A DNA stretch of 64,000 nucleotides from JAVBKV01 sp031553885. GTDB taxonomy: Bacteria > Bacteroidota > Bacteroidia > Bacteroidales > Azobacteroidaceae. How positions within the stretch are numbered: the stretch's first letter is position 1; every line of letters begins with the position of its first letter. Where the stretch lies: contig JAVBKV010000007.1 in the NCBI GenBank assembly GCA_031553885.1, positions 25,081 to 89,080 on the forward strand, written 5' to 3'. Positions 1 to 8,694 of this stretch are shown piece after piece. The notes under the pieces are model-generated. The model had not been told where the DNA came from, did no database searches, and worked only from the letters and a program-made list of their open reading frames with translations. The translations under genes were made by a program, and so were the position numbers.

Positions 1-80
1 CCTCCTGATTTTTCCTGATGAATAAATCGTTGAATTGGGCTTAACAGTATATCTATAGGTCGTTGATTAACTTTATGCAT
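1..80 (-). CDS. nhaA: Na+/H+ antiporter NhaA, N-terminal end only (gene runs off the window)
   Basis: The minus strand from position 80 opens with ATG and reads 26 codons without a stop to the window edge. The peptide contains LLSPIQRFIHQEKSGG, which resembles the N-terminal helix of NhaA antiporters (usually P-I-x-x-F-x-x-x-E followed by the first membrane segment). NhaA exchanges sodium for protons across the inner membrane. A purine-rich stretch (GGAGAAA) lies upstream of the start, and a promoter-like box TATCTTTG lies about 110 bases upstream. Only the first 26 residues are visible, so the assignment rests on this short motif. The ORF is too short to be found by length alone. Confidence 0.7.
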   Translation of the reverse strand, partial: MHKVNQRPIDILLSPIQRFIHQEKSG

Positions 81-188
81 ATTATTTTCTTTATTTCTCC
101 ATACTTCCTTGATATATTTTCCGATTTCTCTTCGTTATACCCCTTAACATCCTGTTTAATGACAAAACAATAGTTGGAAATTGTCATA

Positions 189-196
189 CAAAGATA
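189..196 (-). promoter_or_regulatory. Bacteroidetes -7 promoter box for nhaA
   Basis: On the minus strand this reads TATCTTTG, a full match to the Bacteroidetes -7 consensus TAnnTTTG. It faces the partial nhaA gene and would give a leader of about 100 bases. A clear -33 TTTG is not visible. Confidence 0.55.
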
Positions 197-207
197 ACAC
201 TTTCGGT

Positions 208-2115
208 TTATTTTTTGTCGCCTGGCCAGTTGCTTAACTTTTGCACCGACTGATTGGCTCCGGTTTTTTCCGGAATCAGTAAGACGGAAATAGCCGCATT
301 CGTATGAGCCGGGATTTCCGTTTCGATGACGATCAGGGTGGTTCCGGGGTTCGGAGCATCGTAATCGTTTGGAGATTGCGTGGACTTGATACGGATGTTC
401 ACTTGTTGAGGTTCGACGGCTTTCAGGGTTAGCTTTTTGCCTTTACTTCTCAGTTCGACCGAGTTTTTTCCGGTGATTTTCACTTCTGCAGGAGTCAGTA
501 ATGTCCAGCAGACGGAGGTTGGTTTGTCCAGAGTTTCTATTTCGTCCCGTACGACCACGTATTTTTTTTCGGCAATGGCTACCCCTCGTTTTGCAGCTTT
601 CAATTGCCCTTTGAAAATATCGGAAAGATCGGTTGTCGCATTCATCCACGAGGGTTCGGAGGACCAGGAGTCAATTTTTGCATATCCTTTGACGTTGTGC
701 AGTTGCTGATCAACGGTCAGTGTATTATGAGCAAAATTGTTATAACGGAATACCTGCCAGCGTTGAGAATTCTGTGCACCGTTCCAGAGATCCACTCCCT
801 TGGATTCAAGAGAGTTATAATCCTGCATGCCGAAATCCATGGCCCAGCGGACTCCATTGGCCTCCATGATGAAAGATCCGGCATCCATGTGGGCATGGCT
901 GCTCGAAGCCGTTCCGCCTTTGAATCCTACGTAAATGGCATTGGGATCGGTCCAGGAAGATCGCATCAGAGCCACCGGATTTTTTCCTTGTCCTACCCAC
1001 ATGTTTTGTGTAGGAGCCGGAATATTCTCCGTTTTTATTGTGGAGCCCCAGACCATGACGGCCGGTAACACCCTGTTTTTGAGGTAGTCTTTATTTTTTT
1101 TGTCTGTAAGGTAATTCTTTTCATTCCAGAGCAGGGAATAATCCTGAGTCCGGGTTGCAAACCAGAACATCGCCGGACTCAGGTTTCCTCCCAATCCGCA
1201 ATCTGCATAGTTGTAGCATTTACCGGAAGGCGCAATCATATTTTCGAAATAAGCTGCCGTACTCAGAAAACCGGGTAATTCGGTCAATTGGTAATCTTTT
1301 TTGAATACTTTATCGATAGCGCTGAGGAACAATACATTGAAAGTAGTACCGTAATCCCAGTAACCGTAACCTTCGGGGTAAGCGCCATCGGGAGCATATT
1401 CACCCATCGATAACTGAATGGTTTGAAGGGCCCGGTCGATAATAGTTTTCGACAGTTCGGGAATTTCTTCATAAATGGCCAGTGCTCCGAACGACATTCC
1501 GGCATTGCAGACCTGGTTCCAGTTGTTCGAGGATTTAAGAAACCATGCATGTCTAGAGCTGAAAGAAGGGTCCAATCCTTTCTTGAGAATGGCATCTTTA
1601 ATCACCGTACGGGAAGCAGGAGATAACGAGTCGTATAACCAGTCGTATCCGATGGACAGGCCCAGGGCCATTTCTCCCACATCTAAAAAATGGCTGGGGT
1701 TCCAGTTCGTAAATCCGGATACAGCCAGCATTTCTTTTTCGGCTCGCCGGAAGTATTTTTCGTCTCCCGTCATCCGGTGGGCGTAGGATAGGAAAAAGAT
1801 CCGGCGGAGAGCTTCCCTGGATACGGAAAGCAGACGTTTTCCGGTCATGCTTCTTTCCAATGGCCCGGTCGAAAGAATCCGGTCGCACTCGCCCAGAATG
1901 TTCTGGTGCACATTCGCCCAATCAGGATCTGTAGTAATATTTTTTTTGATGTTATTTTCTTCTCCTTTCAGCAGAAGAATTCTGGGGTGGTCCGGCATTG
2001 GTGGAATGATTCCGAGGTACTTCAGTTGGGCCATACCGGTTAATGGCAGGGCAAAAAGCAGGATTATCATCCATGGGAGTATCCTGTTGGAGTAGAGTCT
2101 TTTTTTGTTTTTCAT
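208..2115 (-). CDS. Heparinase II/III family polysaccharide lyase
   Basis: A 635-residue exported protein with an N-terminal signal segment (ILPWMIILLFALPLTGMAQ). The N-terminal two thirds are an alpha-toroid-type region that includes NNWNQVCNAG. A later segment carries SSSHAHMDAGSF, the signature of the heparinase II/III C-terminal beta-sandwich domain with its metal-binding histidines. The family cleaves uronic-acid-containing polymers such as heparin, heparan, chondroitin, hyaluronan or alginate by beta-elimination; the exact PL family and substrate cannot be read from sequence alone. It is the last gene of a three-gene minus-strand cluster after a PL8-type lyase and an FAD oxidoreductase, 20 bases downstream of the latter. 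The context favours a glycosaminoglycan substrate, probably oligosaccharides in the periplasm. Confidence 0.82.
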   Translation of the reverse strand: MKNKKRLYSNRILPWMIILLFALPLTGMAQLKYLGIIPPMPDHPRILLLKGEENNIKKNITTDPDWANVHQNILGECDRILSTGPLERSMTGKRLLSVSREALRRIFFLSYAHRMTGDEKYFRRAEKEMLAVSGFTNWNPSHFLDVGEMALGLSIGYDWLYDSLSPASRTVIKDAILKKGLDPSFSSRHAWFLKSSNNWNQVCNAGMSFGALAIYEEIPELSKTIIDRALQTIQLSMGEYAPDGAYPEGYGYWDYGTTFNVLFLSAIDKVFKKDYQLTELPGFLSTAAYFENMIAPSGKCYNYADCGLGGNLSPAMFWFATRTQDYSLLWNEKNYLTDKKNKDYLKNRVLPAVMVWGSTIKTENIPAPTQNMWVGQGKNPVALMRSSWTDPNAIYVGFKGGTASSSHAHMDAGSFIMEANGVRWAMDFGMQDYNSLESKGVDLWNGAQNSQRWQVFRYNNFAHNTLTVDQQLHNVKGYAKIDSWSSEPSWMNATTDLSDIFKGQLKAAKRGVAIAEKKYVVVRDEIETLDKPTSVCWTLLTPAEVKITGKNSVELRSKGKKLTLKAVEPQQVNIRIKSTQSPNDYDAPNPGTTLIVIETEIPAHTNAAISVLLIPEKTGANQSVQKLSNWPGDKK

Positions 2116-2135
2116 AACAGAGTGATATAGGGTGA

Positions 2136-3557
2136 TTAAATAATAATGGATCCTCCTTTTTTCAGGGTTTCCCGTACTGTTTTACTGTTTACTCCGGCAA
2201 CCGGAATATTCTGGTTCAAAGCCAGGTAAGAGGTTACGCCGGCTGCTTCTCCCAACTGGTTCATATTGACCATTACCCGGATGCCGGAAAAAGAGATGGA
2301 AGAAGCATCCAGCATTCGTCCGGCCAGCATGAGGTTGTCGTATTTTCCCGGGATGATGGAGCGTAAAGGAACCTGGTAAAAAGTCGGATTTTCGGACGTT
2401 GCCGGTCTCCATCTTCCGGATTGTGTCGGTTTGCCGGGGCTGATGTATTTTTCGGTGCCATCCAGGTACCGGAAGGTCAGGCCCGGTTTTTCCTGATGGT
2501 GAATATCCAGCCGGTAACTTCCGTTGGCAATGGCATCGTCGAATCGTTTTCCGTAGAGGGCATCATCATCGGTTACCTGATACAGGCATTTGATGTGCCT
2601 GGTTTCCCTGATCCCGATGGAAGAGGGTAGGCCGTTGAGTAAAACATCCGGATTTTTTCCATATTTGCGGAACATGTCCATAATGGCTCTGACCTGGCGG
2701 CGCCCTTCAATTTCGGCCCTTGTCAAGTCATCGGCTACAGCACAATCTGCACCAAAGACCCGTGTTCCGGCCAGCATGAACGTTTCGGAAGCAGGCAGGT
2801 TTCCACCCCAGACAAAACCTTCCGGGATATCGAATTCGTTCCGGTGTTCTTTCAGAAGTTTATCAATTTCGTTCCGGTCGAATTTTTCCAGGTGGGCGCA
2901 GGTGGTGGGCGGTTGCAGCAAGGGATGGGTATAAGAAGGCAGACCCAGACGGAAACAAAGGTCTCCATCGCCGGTGGCATCAATAAAATACTTCGCTTTA
3001 ATGATTCCCCGGCCCGATTTATTGTCTACGATAACACCGGTCAGTTTTCCGGAATTATCCAGGAGGGGTTCAGAAAATAACGTGTGGAAAAACGGCTTAA
3101 CTCCCGCTTCCAGGATCACTTCATCCAGTTCGATTTTCAGTTCTTCCGAATTGAACCGGAACCCTATACTTTCGTTTTTTTCTGCTTTGTGAACCGCTTT
3201 TCGTTTTTCCAGCCTGTCGATCATTTCGGTGGTCATTCCGGCAATGATTTGTAGCTTGTATTCGGTATCCAGCAGGGAATGCCAGACATTGACAAAAGCA
3301 TTGGTTGCAACGCCTCCGAACGCATTCTGTTTTTCTACGATGCAAACCCTGGCTCCGAGCCTTGCCGCCCGGACTGCAGCAAATACTCCGGTACAACTGC
3401 CACCCAACACACAGATATCCGTTTCTGCGAATACCGGAAGTTTTTCTTTTTTAGGGGATTGAGGATTTCCGGCAATACCTGTCGCCGGAAATGTTCCCAA
3501 AGCAACAGCACTCAGGATCGATTTATCCAGAAAGCTCCTTCTTGATATCTTTTTCAT
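2136..3557 (-). CDS. FAD-dependent oxidoreductase, Tat-exported
   Basis: A 473-residue flavoprotein of the FAD_oxidored (PF12831) type. The N-terminus has a twin-arginine motif SRRSFL followed by a hydrophobic stretch ending near residue 30, so the protein is probably exported folded with its FAD. Residues about 45-70 form the dinucleotide-binding fold (CVLGGSCTGVFAAVRAA, then IVEKQ), followed by GGVATNAFVN. A second nucleotide-binding element (FIDATGDGDL) lies near residue 190. The family oxidises sugars or related small molecules; the substrate is not known. It sits between two lyase genes, which suggests it acts on unsaturated or modified uronic sugars released by them, but that is inference. 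Confidence 0.8.
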   Translation of the reverse strand: MKKISRRSFLDKSILSAVALGTFPATGIAGNPQSPKKEKLPVFAETDICVLGGSCTGVFAAVRAARLGARVCIVEKQNAFGGVATNAFVNVWHSLLDTEYKLQIIAGMTTEMIDRLEKRKAVHKAEKNESIGFRFNSEELKIELDEVILEAGVKPFFHTLFSEPLLDNSGKLTGVIVDNKSGRGIIKAKYFIDATGDGDLCFRLGLPSYTHPLLQPPTTCAHLEKFDRNEIDKLLKEHRNEFDIPEGFVWGGNLPASETFMLAGTRVFGADCAVADDLTRAEIEGRRQVRAIMDMFRKYGKNPDVLLNGLPSSIGIRETRHIKCLYQVTDDDALYGKRFDDAIANGSYRLDIHHQEKPGLTFRYLDGTEKYISPGKPTQSGRWRPATSENPTFYQVPLRSIIPGKYDNLMLAGRMLDASSISFSGIRVMVNMNQLGEAAGVTSYLALNQNIPVAGVNSKTVRETLKKGGSIII

Positions 3558-3601
3558 ACGTATGTAGTTTGTTTTTAAGGTTATACGATTGTGCTGTTTT
3601 T

Positions 3602-5752
3602 TTAATCAAGCCGGATTGTAACGCTTTTTCCGGCATAAACGGTTTGAGGCAGATCGATTGTGATTTCGCTGCATTTTTTTGTCTCGTCCCAAACCGCTTT
3701 GAAATTTTCATCCGACCGGTTGATATTGCGGTTCAGAGAAAGGTGTATGCTGTTCATTTTCCTGGAGGGATCGGCTACTGAAATTTCCTTCACATTCCGG
3801 CCGTCGGTTTTCACCAGGAGGATGCAAGGGTTTTCCGTTTTGATTTTCAGGTCTCCGTCTAATTCAACTATTTCGTTTTTATAGAATACTACCTGCCAGA
3901 TATTCAGTCCTTTGTGATGTACAGCCTGCATTTCTGCCGTATTGGAGAGAATTTCAACATCCGGTTTAGCGGCATAGGCACTTACTTGTTCTTTGCTTGC
4001 CGCCGGGATTACCATGTATTGGTAACTGCCTTCGTTCACGTTGGAGCCGTGGTTGATCCACAATTTGAACATTTCCAGCTCTATTTCCTGTTTGGAGGAT
4101 CCGGATTGACGGTTTACTTTGAACCAGCTTCCTGTTGCTGTCCGGTTTGAAAGATTCACCTGGATGGGAGTTGGAAAAAAGTAGCCGATGCTGTCGTGCC
4201 AGACCCATTTTGTTTCGTTCAATACATGCCCGCTTTTTGTAAGTGTTTGTTCACTGTTGTTACTCATTACCGTTACGTCGCCCTGCAGGATGCACTGGTT
4301 GACGGTTGTAGCCAGGGGATCACCGGAATTCGAGTGAATATCCGTTCCTAGGCAGACGTATTCCGTATCGAAGAAAAACCAGGCTTTTTTTGCTGCAACC
4401 GGATCGTGAGGACTTTTGAAATCGAAAGCAACCGCACCGTACAGTCCATCGGTAACCGCACCTACAAAGTCCATTGTTCCCCGTTTTTGCAGGTCTTTTT
4501 CGGGAATCAGCACCGGTTTTTGCAGGATGGTAGCTCCCGGTATCTTTTGCCAGTCGTAGACAGGGGAGGTATTGAAATATTCCGTTCCGGTGCGGGAAAT
4601 GTAATTGGTACCATCGCCGCGGTAATGATTCAGGAGTCCCTCTCCGTTGTAAGGTTCTTCCATGTTCCGGTTCCGGGAGGAAAACATACGGACGGAAGTA
4701 AAGTATCCGGGGCGTTGGTGGGTGTAATATTCAGAGTCCCAGAAAAAAGCACCGAAAGAAGGCGTTTTTAATTCTTCTCCATTGCGGTTTTTTACGATTT
4801 GCTCCAGTTCGTTTTTCCGGTAATCCGTTACACTGAGCAGTCGGTCGGGAGTTACCGGTCCGAAAGCCCTGAGCGATCCCTTCCGGGTGATGTCACGATT
4901 GGTAGCTCCCGGGTCGGGGTATTTTCCGTAGGGCATCATTTTGCAGATCCCGTCCAGGTAATAATCGATCAGTTGATGGAGTGGTTTTTCCGAGAACTGA
5001 TACCGGGTGCCGGCCGTGTAAACCGCCCATTCTGCAAACGCGTTGGCGTAGTCTAATCCGTAGGAAAGCGTATTGTTGACCCGGTCGTCGCGGTGATGAA
5101 AACTGTAATCGTACTGCATTCCCCTTCCGGTTACGAATTTGATCTGGCCTTCGATGACTTCGATCACGTATTCGAAGTCTTCTATATCCCGGCAATAGAG
5201 GTCTGTTTTGGCCTGAATTCCACCGATTTTGATGCGGTCACCACTTTCGCGGGCACCTTGTGCTTTGAGGTGGGAGCGTCTGATTATGGGCAGTGTTTTT
5301 TCTGCTCTTTCTTTACTCAGGTTCTGATCCATCAGTAAAAGAACCTGGATCAACGCATTGGGGGTCCCGATTTCATTCCACCACCAGTTTTCGCAAATAA
5401 AATCGTTTTGGGTCCAGAAATCCAGTGCAAGTCCGATGGTGTTTTTTACTTTTTTATTTCCCTTGTAAGAAGATCCTTCTTTTGTATAAGCCAGGCTCAA
5501 CCGGATCAGGTTGTCTAGGTGCCGGCCGTGCTGAAATGCCGTTCTGGAAGTATCGGTATAATTGATACCGGGCCAGGATCCATCGGGATTGAGGGTGCTG
5601 ACTAATGTGTTGATTAGTTCGGGACTGGCTTCCTGTTTTTGTATTTCAGTGATCACCCGTTTCCGGATCACTTCGGTGTCGTTTTCTGTGCTCCAAGCCA
5701 GTTGTACGGACAGAAAAAAGAGTAGGGTAAAGATGGTTGTGCGTTTTTTCAT
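3602..5752 (-). CDS. Polysaccharide lyase family 8-type enzyme, divergent active site
   Basis: A 716-residue protein with a signal peptide (residues 1-21), about the length of chondroitinase AC. The alpha-toroid carries NWWWNEIGTPNA at about 122-133, the aromatic patch typical of PL8. A segment FHHRDDRVNNTLSYG at about 218-232 corresponds to the catalytic His/Tyr region, but His and Tyr are 11 apart instead of 9. The central beta domain has VRMFSSRNRNMEEPYNGEG, matching the MxSxR...E/NGE motif of PL8. The usual catalytic Asn in T-G-A-N is not evident; the aligned stretch reads SGDRIKIG. PL8 enzymes cleave hyaluronan, chondroitin or xanthan by elimination. It is first in a cluster with the FAD oxidoreductase and heparinase-like lyase. 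It could be a specialised subfamily with another uronic substrate. Confidence 0.75.
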   Translation of the reverse strand: MKKRTTIFTLLFFLSVQLAWSTENDTEVIRKRVITEIQKQEASPELINTLVSTLNPDGSWPGINYTDTSRTAFQHGRHLDNLIRLSLAYTKEGSSYKGNKKVKNTIGLALDFWTQNDFICENWWWNEIGTPNALIQVLLLMDQNLSKERAEKTLPIIRRSHLKAQGARESGDRIKIGGIQAKTDLYCRDIEDFEYVIEVIEGQIKFVTGRGMQYDYSFHHRDDRVNNTLSYGLDYANAFAEWAVYTAGTRYQFSEKPLHQLIDYYLDGICKMMPYGKYPDPGATNRDITRKGSLRAFGPVTPDRLLSVTDYRKNELEQIVKNRNGEELKTPSFGAFFWDSEYYTHQRPGYFTSVRMFSSRNRNMEEPYNGEGLLNHYRGDGTNYISRTGTEYFNTSPVYDWQKIPGATILQKPVLIPEKDLQKRGTMDFVGAVTDGLYGAVAFDFKSPHDPVAAKKAWFFFDTEYVCLGTDIHSNSGDPLATTVNQCILQGDVTVMSNNSEQTLTKSGHVLNETKWVWHDSIGYFFPTPIQVNLSNRTATGSWFKVNRQSGSSKQEIELEMFKLWINHGSNVNEGSYQYMVIPAASKEQVSAYAAKPDVEILSNTAEMQAVHHKGLNIWQVVFYKNEIVELDGDLKIKTENPCILLVKTDGRNVKEISVADPSRKMNSIHLSLNRNINRSDENFKAVWDETKKCSEITIDLPQTVYAGKSVTIRLD

Positions 5753-5897
5753 GGGAATTCAAAAATAAATACGTGCGCGGACACGGAACAGGCTGTAAAT
5801 GTAGTTGATTTTTTTTATTTTTCAAACGGAGAAGTAAATTTTTATCGTTGATTCTGAAATTGAACCTGTTAATTATTTTTAACATTTTGGGTTATTA

Positions 5898-5924
5898 TTG
5901 TCTAAAAAAATAGACATACATTTG
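5898..5924 (+). promoter_or_regulatory. Promoter of the GLPGLI operon with a BlaI-type operator palindrome
   Basis: TACATTTG at 5917-5924 matches the -7 consensus. One base upstream lies the perfect inverted repeat GTCTA-AAAAAA-TAGAC (5900-5915). A TTG at 5898-5900 is 16 bases before the -7 box. The same palindrome sits in the same place before the -7 box of the blaI gene (11368-11383). A repressor bound here would cover the region between the -33 and -7 boxes. The promoter position also excludes a TTG start at 5930 and supports ATG 5948. Confidence 0.7.
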
Positions 5925-5947
5925 CCTCGTTGAAAATTCAGTTGATT

Positions 5948-6820
5948 ATGAAGTCTATTTTTATTTTTTCTTTGGTATTTAGTTTTGTGTTTTCCGGTTA
6001 CTCACAGATTTCCATCCGAATGGGAAATGAGAAGCCGGTGAAACAGCAAGTGTTGGATACGGCTGCTATCCAGGTATTTTATGAAACGCTTTCGGTTCCG
6101 GATAGTCTTCATCCGGATAAGACGGTAAAAGATTATTTGGTTTTACAGATCGGCCGGTCGGGAGTATCTAAATTTTACAGTGATAATGTACGTCGCCGGG
6201 ATTCCATTATGGGAGAAATGATCAAGCGTAATCCGACTCAGATCGATATGAAAAGGGTGATGGATGATCACGGGATTGGAGCCGGAGGAGACGAACGGGT
6301 CATTTTTAAGAATTATCCGGCTGGAAAAATTACGGTAACAGACCGGGTGGTATCCACCGATTATTTATACGAAGAAAATCTGGATGAAATTCAGTGGAAC
6401 ATTCTGCCGGATACGATGACTTGTTTGTCATATTCCTGCCAGAAAGCAGAAACCGATTTCAGGGGAAGGCATTATGAGGCCTGGTTTACTCCGGATTTTC
6501 CGGTCAGTGAAGGTCCCTGGAAATTCGGAGGACTTCCCGGCTTGATTCTTCGTATGGAGGATTCGCAGAAGAATTTTGTTTTTCAGGCAACGGGTCTCGA
6601 ACAGTCCGGCTCTCTTATTTACTATCCTCAGAAAGATTACCTGAAAACATCGCGGAAGGAAGTGGATAAAATCAAGCGGAGGTTTATTGAAAATCCCATG
6701 GAGTACATTAAAAGTTCACTCCCCGGAGCCAATATTCAGATTAAGATGAAGAATGAAGATGGGAGTGAGTCAACAGGAAAGGATATTAAGTTTCCGTATA
6801 ATCCGATGGAGTTGAACTAA
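5948..6820 (+). CDS. GLPGLI family protein (first of three)
   Basis: A protein of about 290 residues with a signal peptide (MKSIFIFSLVFSFVFSGYSQ) and the family signature GGLPGLILRMED near residue 200, preceded by the conserved YEAWFTPDFPVSEGPWKFG. GLPGLI proteins (TIGR01200) are exported Bacteroidetes proteins of unknown biochemical role, often next to TonB-receptor-like genes. I chose ATG 5948 because the promoter -7 box ends at 5924 and the TTG at 5930 lies at the expected transcription start. It begins a four-gene plus-strand unit. It is clearly diverged from the next two GLPGLI genes, which are near copies of each other. Confidence 0.82.
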   Translation: MKSIFIFSLVFSFVFSGYSQISIRMGNEKPVKQQVLDTAAIQVFYETLSVPDSLHPDKTVKDYLVLQIGRSGVSKFYSDNVRRRDSIMGEMIKRNPTQIDMKRVMDDHGIGAGGDERVIFKNYPAGKITVTDRVVSTDYLYEENLDEIQWNILPDTMTCLSYSCQKAETDFRGRHYEAWFTPDFPVSEGPWKFGGLPGLILRMEDSQKNFVFQATGLEQSGSLIYYPQKDYLKTSRKEVDKIKRRFIENPMEYIKSSLPGANIQIKMKNEDGSESTGKDIKFPYNPMELN

Positions 6821-6822
6821 TA

Positions 6823-7746
6823 ATGAAGGATATGAAAATAATGAAAGGTGTTTTTTTGTTGGCTGTTGTTATCGGGTGGGGTTGTGGACCGGTTTGCGGA
6901 CAGATTACAGTTGTGGCCGATGATCCGATGATGGCAAAACAGAAGGGAGATGATATGCAGGAGCAGGATCTGGATAAAGCTACAATCCGTTGTTATTATT
7001 ATTTCACTCAGAAGAAGAATGCGGAAGATAAAACCGCTGTTCGCAACGATACATTGACGCTGGATATCGGACCCTTGATGTCACGCTATTACGATGAGGC
7101 CAAACTGAAACGTGACTCGCTTTTCGGCGGATTGGATAAACTTAATATGAACACCATAAGAAGCTTTTCAATAATAAAAGACGAAAGTAAGTTTGATCAG
7201 GATCATTATATGGGAGAAATTTCCGAGCAGGATATTACAGATGGGACTACCGAGCAGATTTATAAAAACCGGGGGGAAGAACAAGTAACCTTAATCGATT
7301 ATGAGAGCAGCCCAAAAGGTGTTAAATACAGATGTGAAGATCCTGTCGGTTCCCTTCCCTGGGTGATGTCTACGGATACGGCTACCGTACTGGGATATCA
7401 GTGTCAACATGCTACGCTCGCTTTCCGGGGACGTAGCTATAATGTTTGGTTCGCTCCGGAAATTCCCAGCAATGACGGTCCCTGGAAGTTTTTTGGTCTT
7501 CCGGGCCTGATACTCCGGGTACAGGATACGGAAAATACGATTGCTATGGAATGTGTCGGGATTCAGTACCTGAATGAGCCTTATTCTATTGTCATACCGA
7601 AAGGCCGTTATATCAATTGCAAACGGAAAGAACTGGCCGATATGGTACGAAAAAGAAAATCCATGAAGATCGGGATTAATGGAGGGGATGTGGTAATTGT
7701 TTCCAAACCGGTCGATACCAGTCTGAAAACATTGGAATTGAATTAA
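6823..7746 (+). CDS. GLPGLI family protein (second of three)
   Basis: A 307-residue exported protein with a hydrophobic signal (MKGVFLLAVVIGWGCGPVCG) and the signature FFGLPGLILRVQD, preceded by SYNVWFAPEIPSNDGPWKF. It starts 2 bases after the previous stop, so translation is probably coupled. Three in-frame ATG codons lie close together (6823, 6832, 6841); any of them would give a good signal peptide. Its sequence is very close to the next gene along most of its length, with the main differences in the middle region (about residues 105-150), which marks a recent tandem duplication. Function unknown; the genetic context links it to the TonB-receptor-like gene downstream. Confidence 0.82.
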   Translation: MKDMKIMKGVFLLAVVIGWGCGPVCGQITVVADDPMMAKQKGDDMQEQDLDKATIRCYYYFTQKKNAEDKTAVRNDTLTLDIGPLMSRYYDEAKLKRDSLFGGLDKLNMNTIRSFSIIKDESKFDQDHYMGEISEQDITDGTTEQIYKNRGEEQVTLIDYESSPKGVKYRCEDPVGSLPWVMSTDTATVLGYQCQHATLAFRGRSYNVWFAPEIPSNDGPWKFFGLPGLILRVQDTENTIAMECVGIQYLNEPYSIVIPKGRYINCKRKELADMVRKRKSMKIGINGGDVVIVSKPVDTSLKTLELN

Positions 7747-7755
7747 AATGAAAAA

Positions 7756-8691
7756 ATGAAAGGGATGAAGGAAATGAAAAAAATGAAAGGAGTTTTTTTG
7801 TTGGCTGTTGTTATTGGGATTTGCGGACCGGTTGGTGGTCAGATTACATCGGGTACGAATGATCTGAAGGCGATGGAACCCAAGGTGGATGATATGCAGG
7901 AACAGAATCTGGATATGGCAACGATCCGTTGTAGTTTCCATTTTACTCAGAAAAAGAAAGCGGGAGATAAAACCGCCGTTCGCAAGGATACCCTGACTTT
8001 GGATATCGGACCAACGATGTCGCGTTATTATGACGAGGCAAAACTGATACGAGATTCCCTTTTCGGAGGAATAGAAAAGATGAGTGCAAGAAACCCTTCC
8101 GGGACTCTTACTATCCGGTATGCCAGAAAGCCGGATTACGATATGAGTAGTTTTATGGGGGACGTTTCTGACTTTGATTTTACTGACGGTACTACCGAAC
8201 AGGTTTATAAGAACCGGACAGAAAACAAGGTGACTGTTATCGATTATGAGGGTAGCCCCAAAGGAATTAAATACAGGTGCGAAGACCCTGTTGGAGCCCT
8301 TCCCTGGACCATTACTTCGGATACGGCTACCGTATTGGGATACCACTGCCAGCATGCTACACTCGCTTTCCGGGGGCGCAGTTATAACGTATGGTTTGCT
8401 CCGGAAATTCCCAGCAATGACGGCCCCTGGAAATTTTTCGGCCTTCCGGGTTTGATACTTCGGGTGCAAGATACGGAAAATATAATCTCCATGGAATGTG
8501 TCGGGATTCAGTACATGGATGAGCCTTATTCCATTATTATACCGAAAGGCCGTTATATCAATTGTAAACGGAAAGAACTGGCCGACATGGTACGGAAAAG
8601 ACAATCCCTGACGATCGGAATCAGGGGAGAATATGTAATGGTCGCTCCCAAACCGATCGATACCAGTCTGAAAACTCTGGAATTGAAGTAA
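7756..8691 (+). CDS. GLPGLI family protein (third of three, tandem duplicate)
   Basis: A 311-residue exported protein, a near copy of the gene before it. It shares the signal core KGVFLLAVVIG, the motif SYNVWFAPEIPSNDGPWKF, the signature FFGLPGLILRVQD and the tail TSLKTLEL. The spacer and first codons are rich in ATGAAA repeats, so the start is uncertain between 7756 and 7786; the signal peptide is preserved with each. It ends 3 bases before the TonB-receptor-like gene. Biochemical role unknown. Confidence 0.82.
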   Translation: MKGMKEMKKMKGVFLLAVVIGICGPVGGQITSGTNDLKAMEPKVDDMQEQNLDMATIRCSFHFTQKKKAGDKTAVRKDTLTLDIGPTMSRYYDEAKLIRDSLFGGIEKMSARNPSGTLTIRYARKPDYDMSSFMGDVSDFDFTDGTTEQVYKNRTENKVTVIDYEGSPKGIKYRCEDPVGALPWTITSDTATVLGYHCQHATLAFRGRSYNVWFAPEIPSNDGPWKFFGLPGLILRVQDTENIISMECVGIQYMDEPYSIIIPKGRYINCKRKELADMVRKRQSLTIGIRGEYVMVAPKPIDTSLKTLELK

Positions 8692-8694
8692 CTC

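Noticed and set aside
604..1068. Frames of 100-220 residues in other reading frames of large genes, such as this one and 39264-39923
   Set aside because: They lie inside genes with clear domain matches on the other strand and have no motif, signal or promoter.
5760..5767. Possible -7 box TATTTTTG (minus strand) for the 716-residue lyase
   Set aside because: It would put the transcript start within a few bases of the ATG. The true promoter is not clear.
5930..5947. TTG start for the first GLPGLI gene
   Set aside because: It lies at the predicted transcript start, 5 bases after the -7 box; ATG 5948 gives a clean signal peptide.
7291..8604. A 437-residue open frame antisense to the second and third GLPGLI genes
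   Set aside because: It is a mirror of two near-identical real genes and shows their repeat structure in its own sequence. It has no recognisable domain or promoter.
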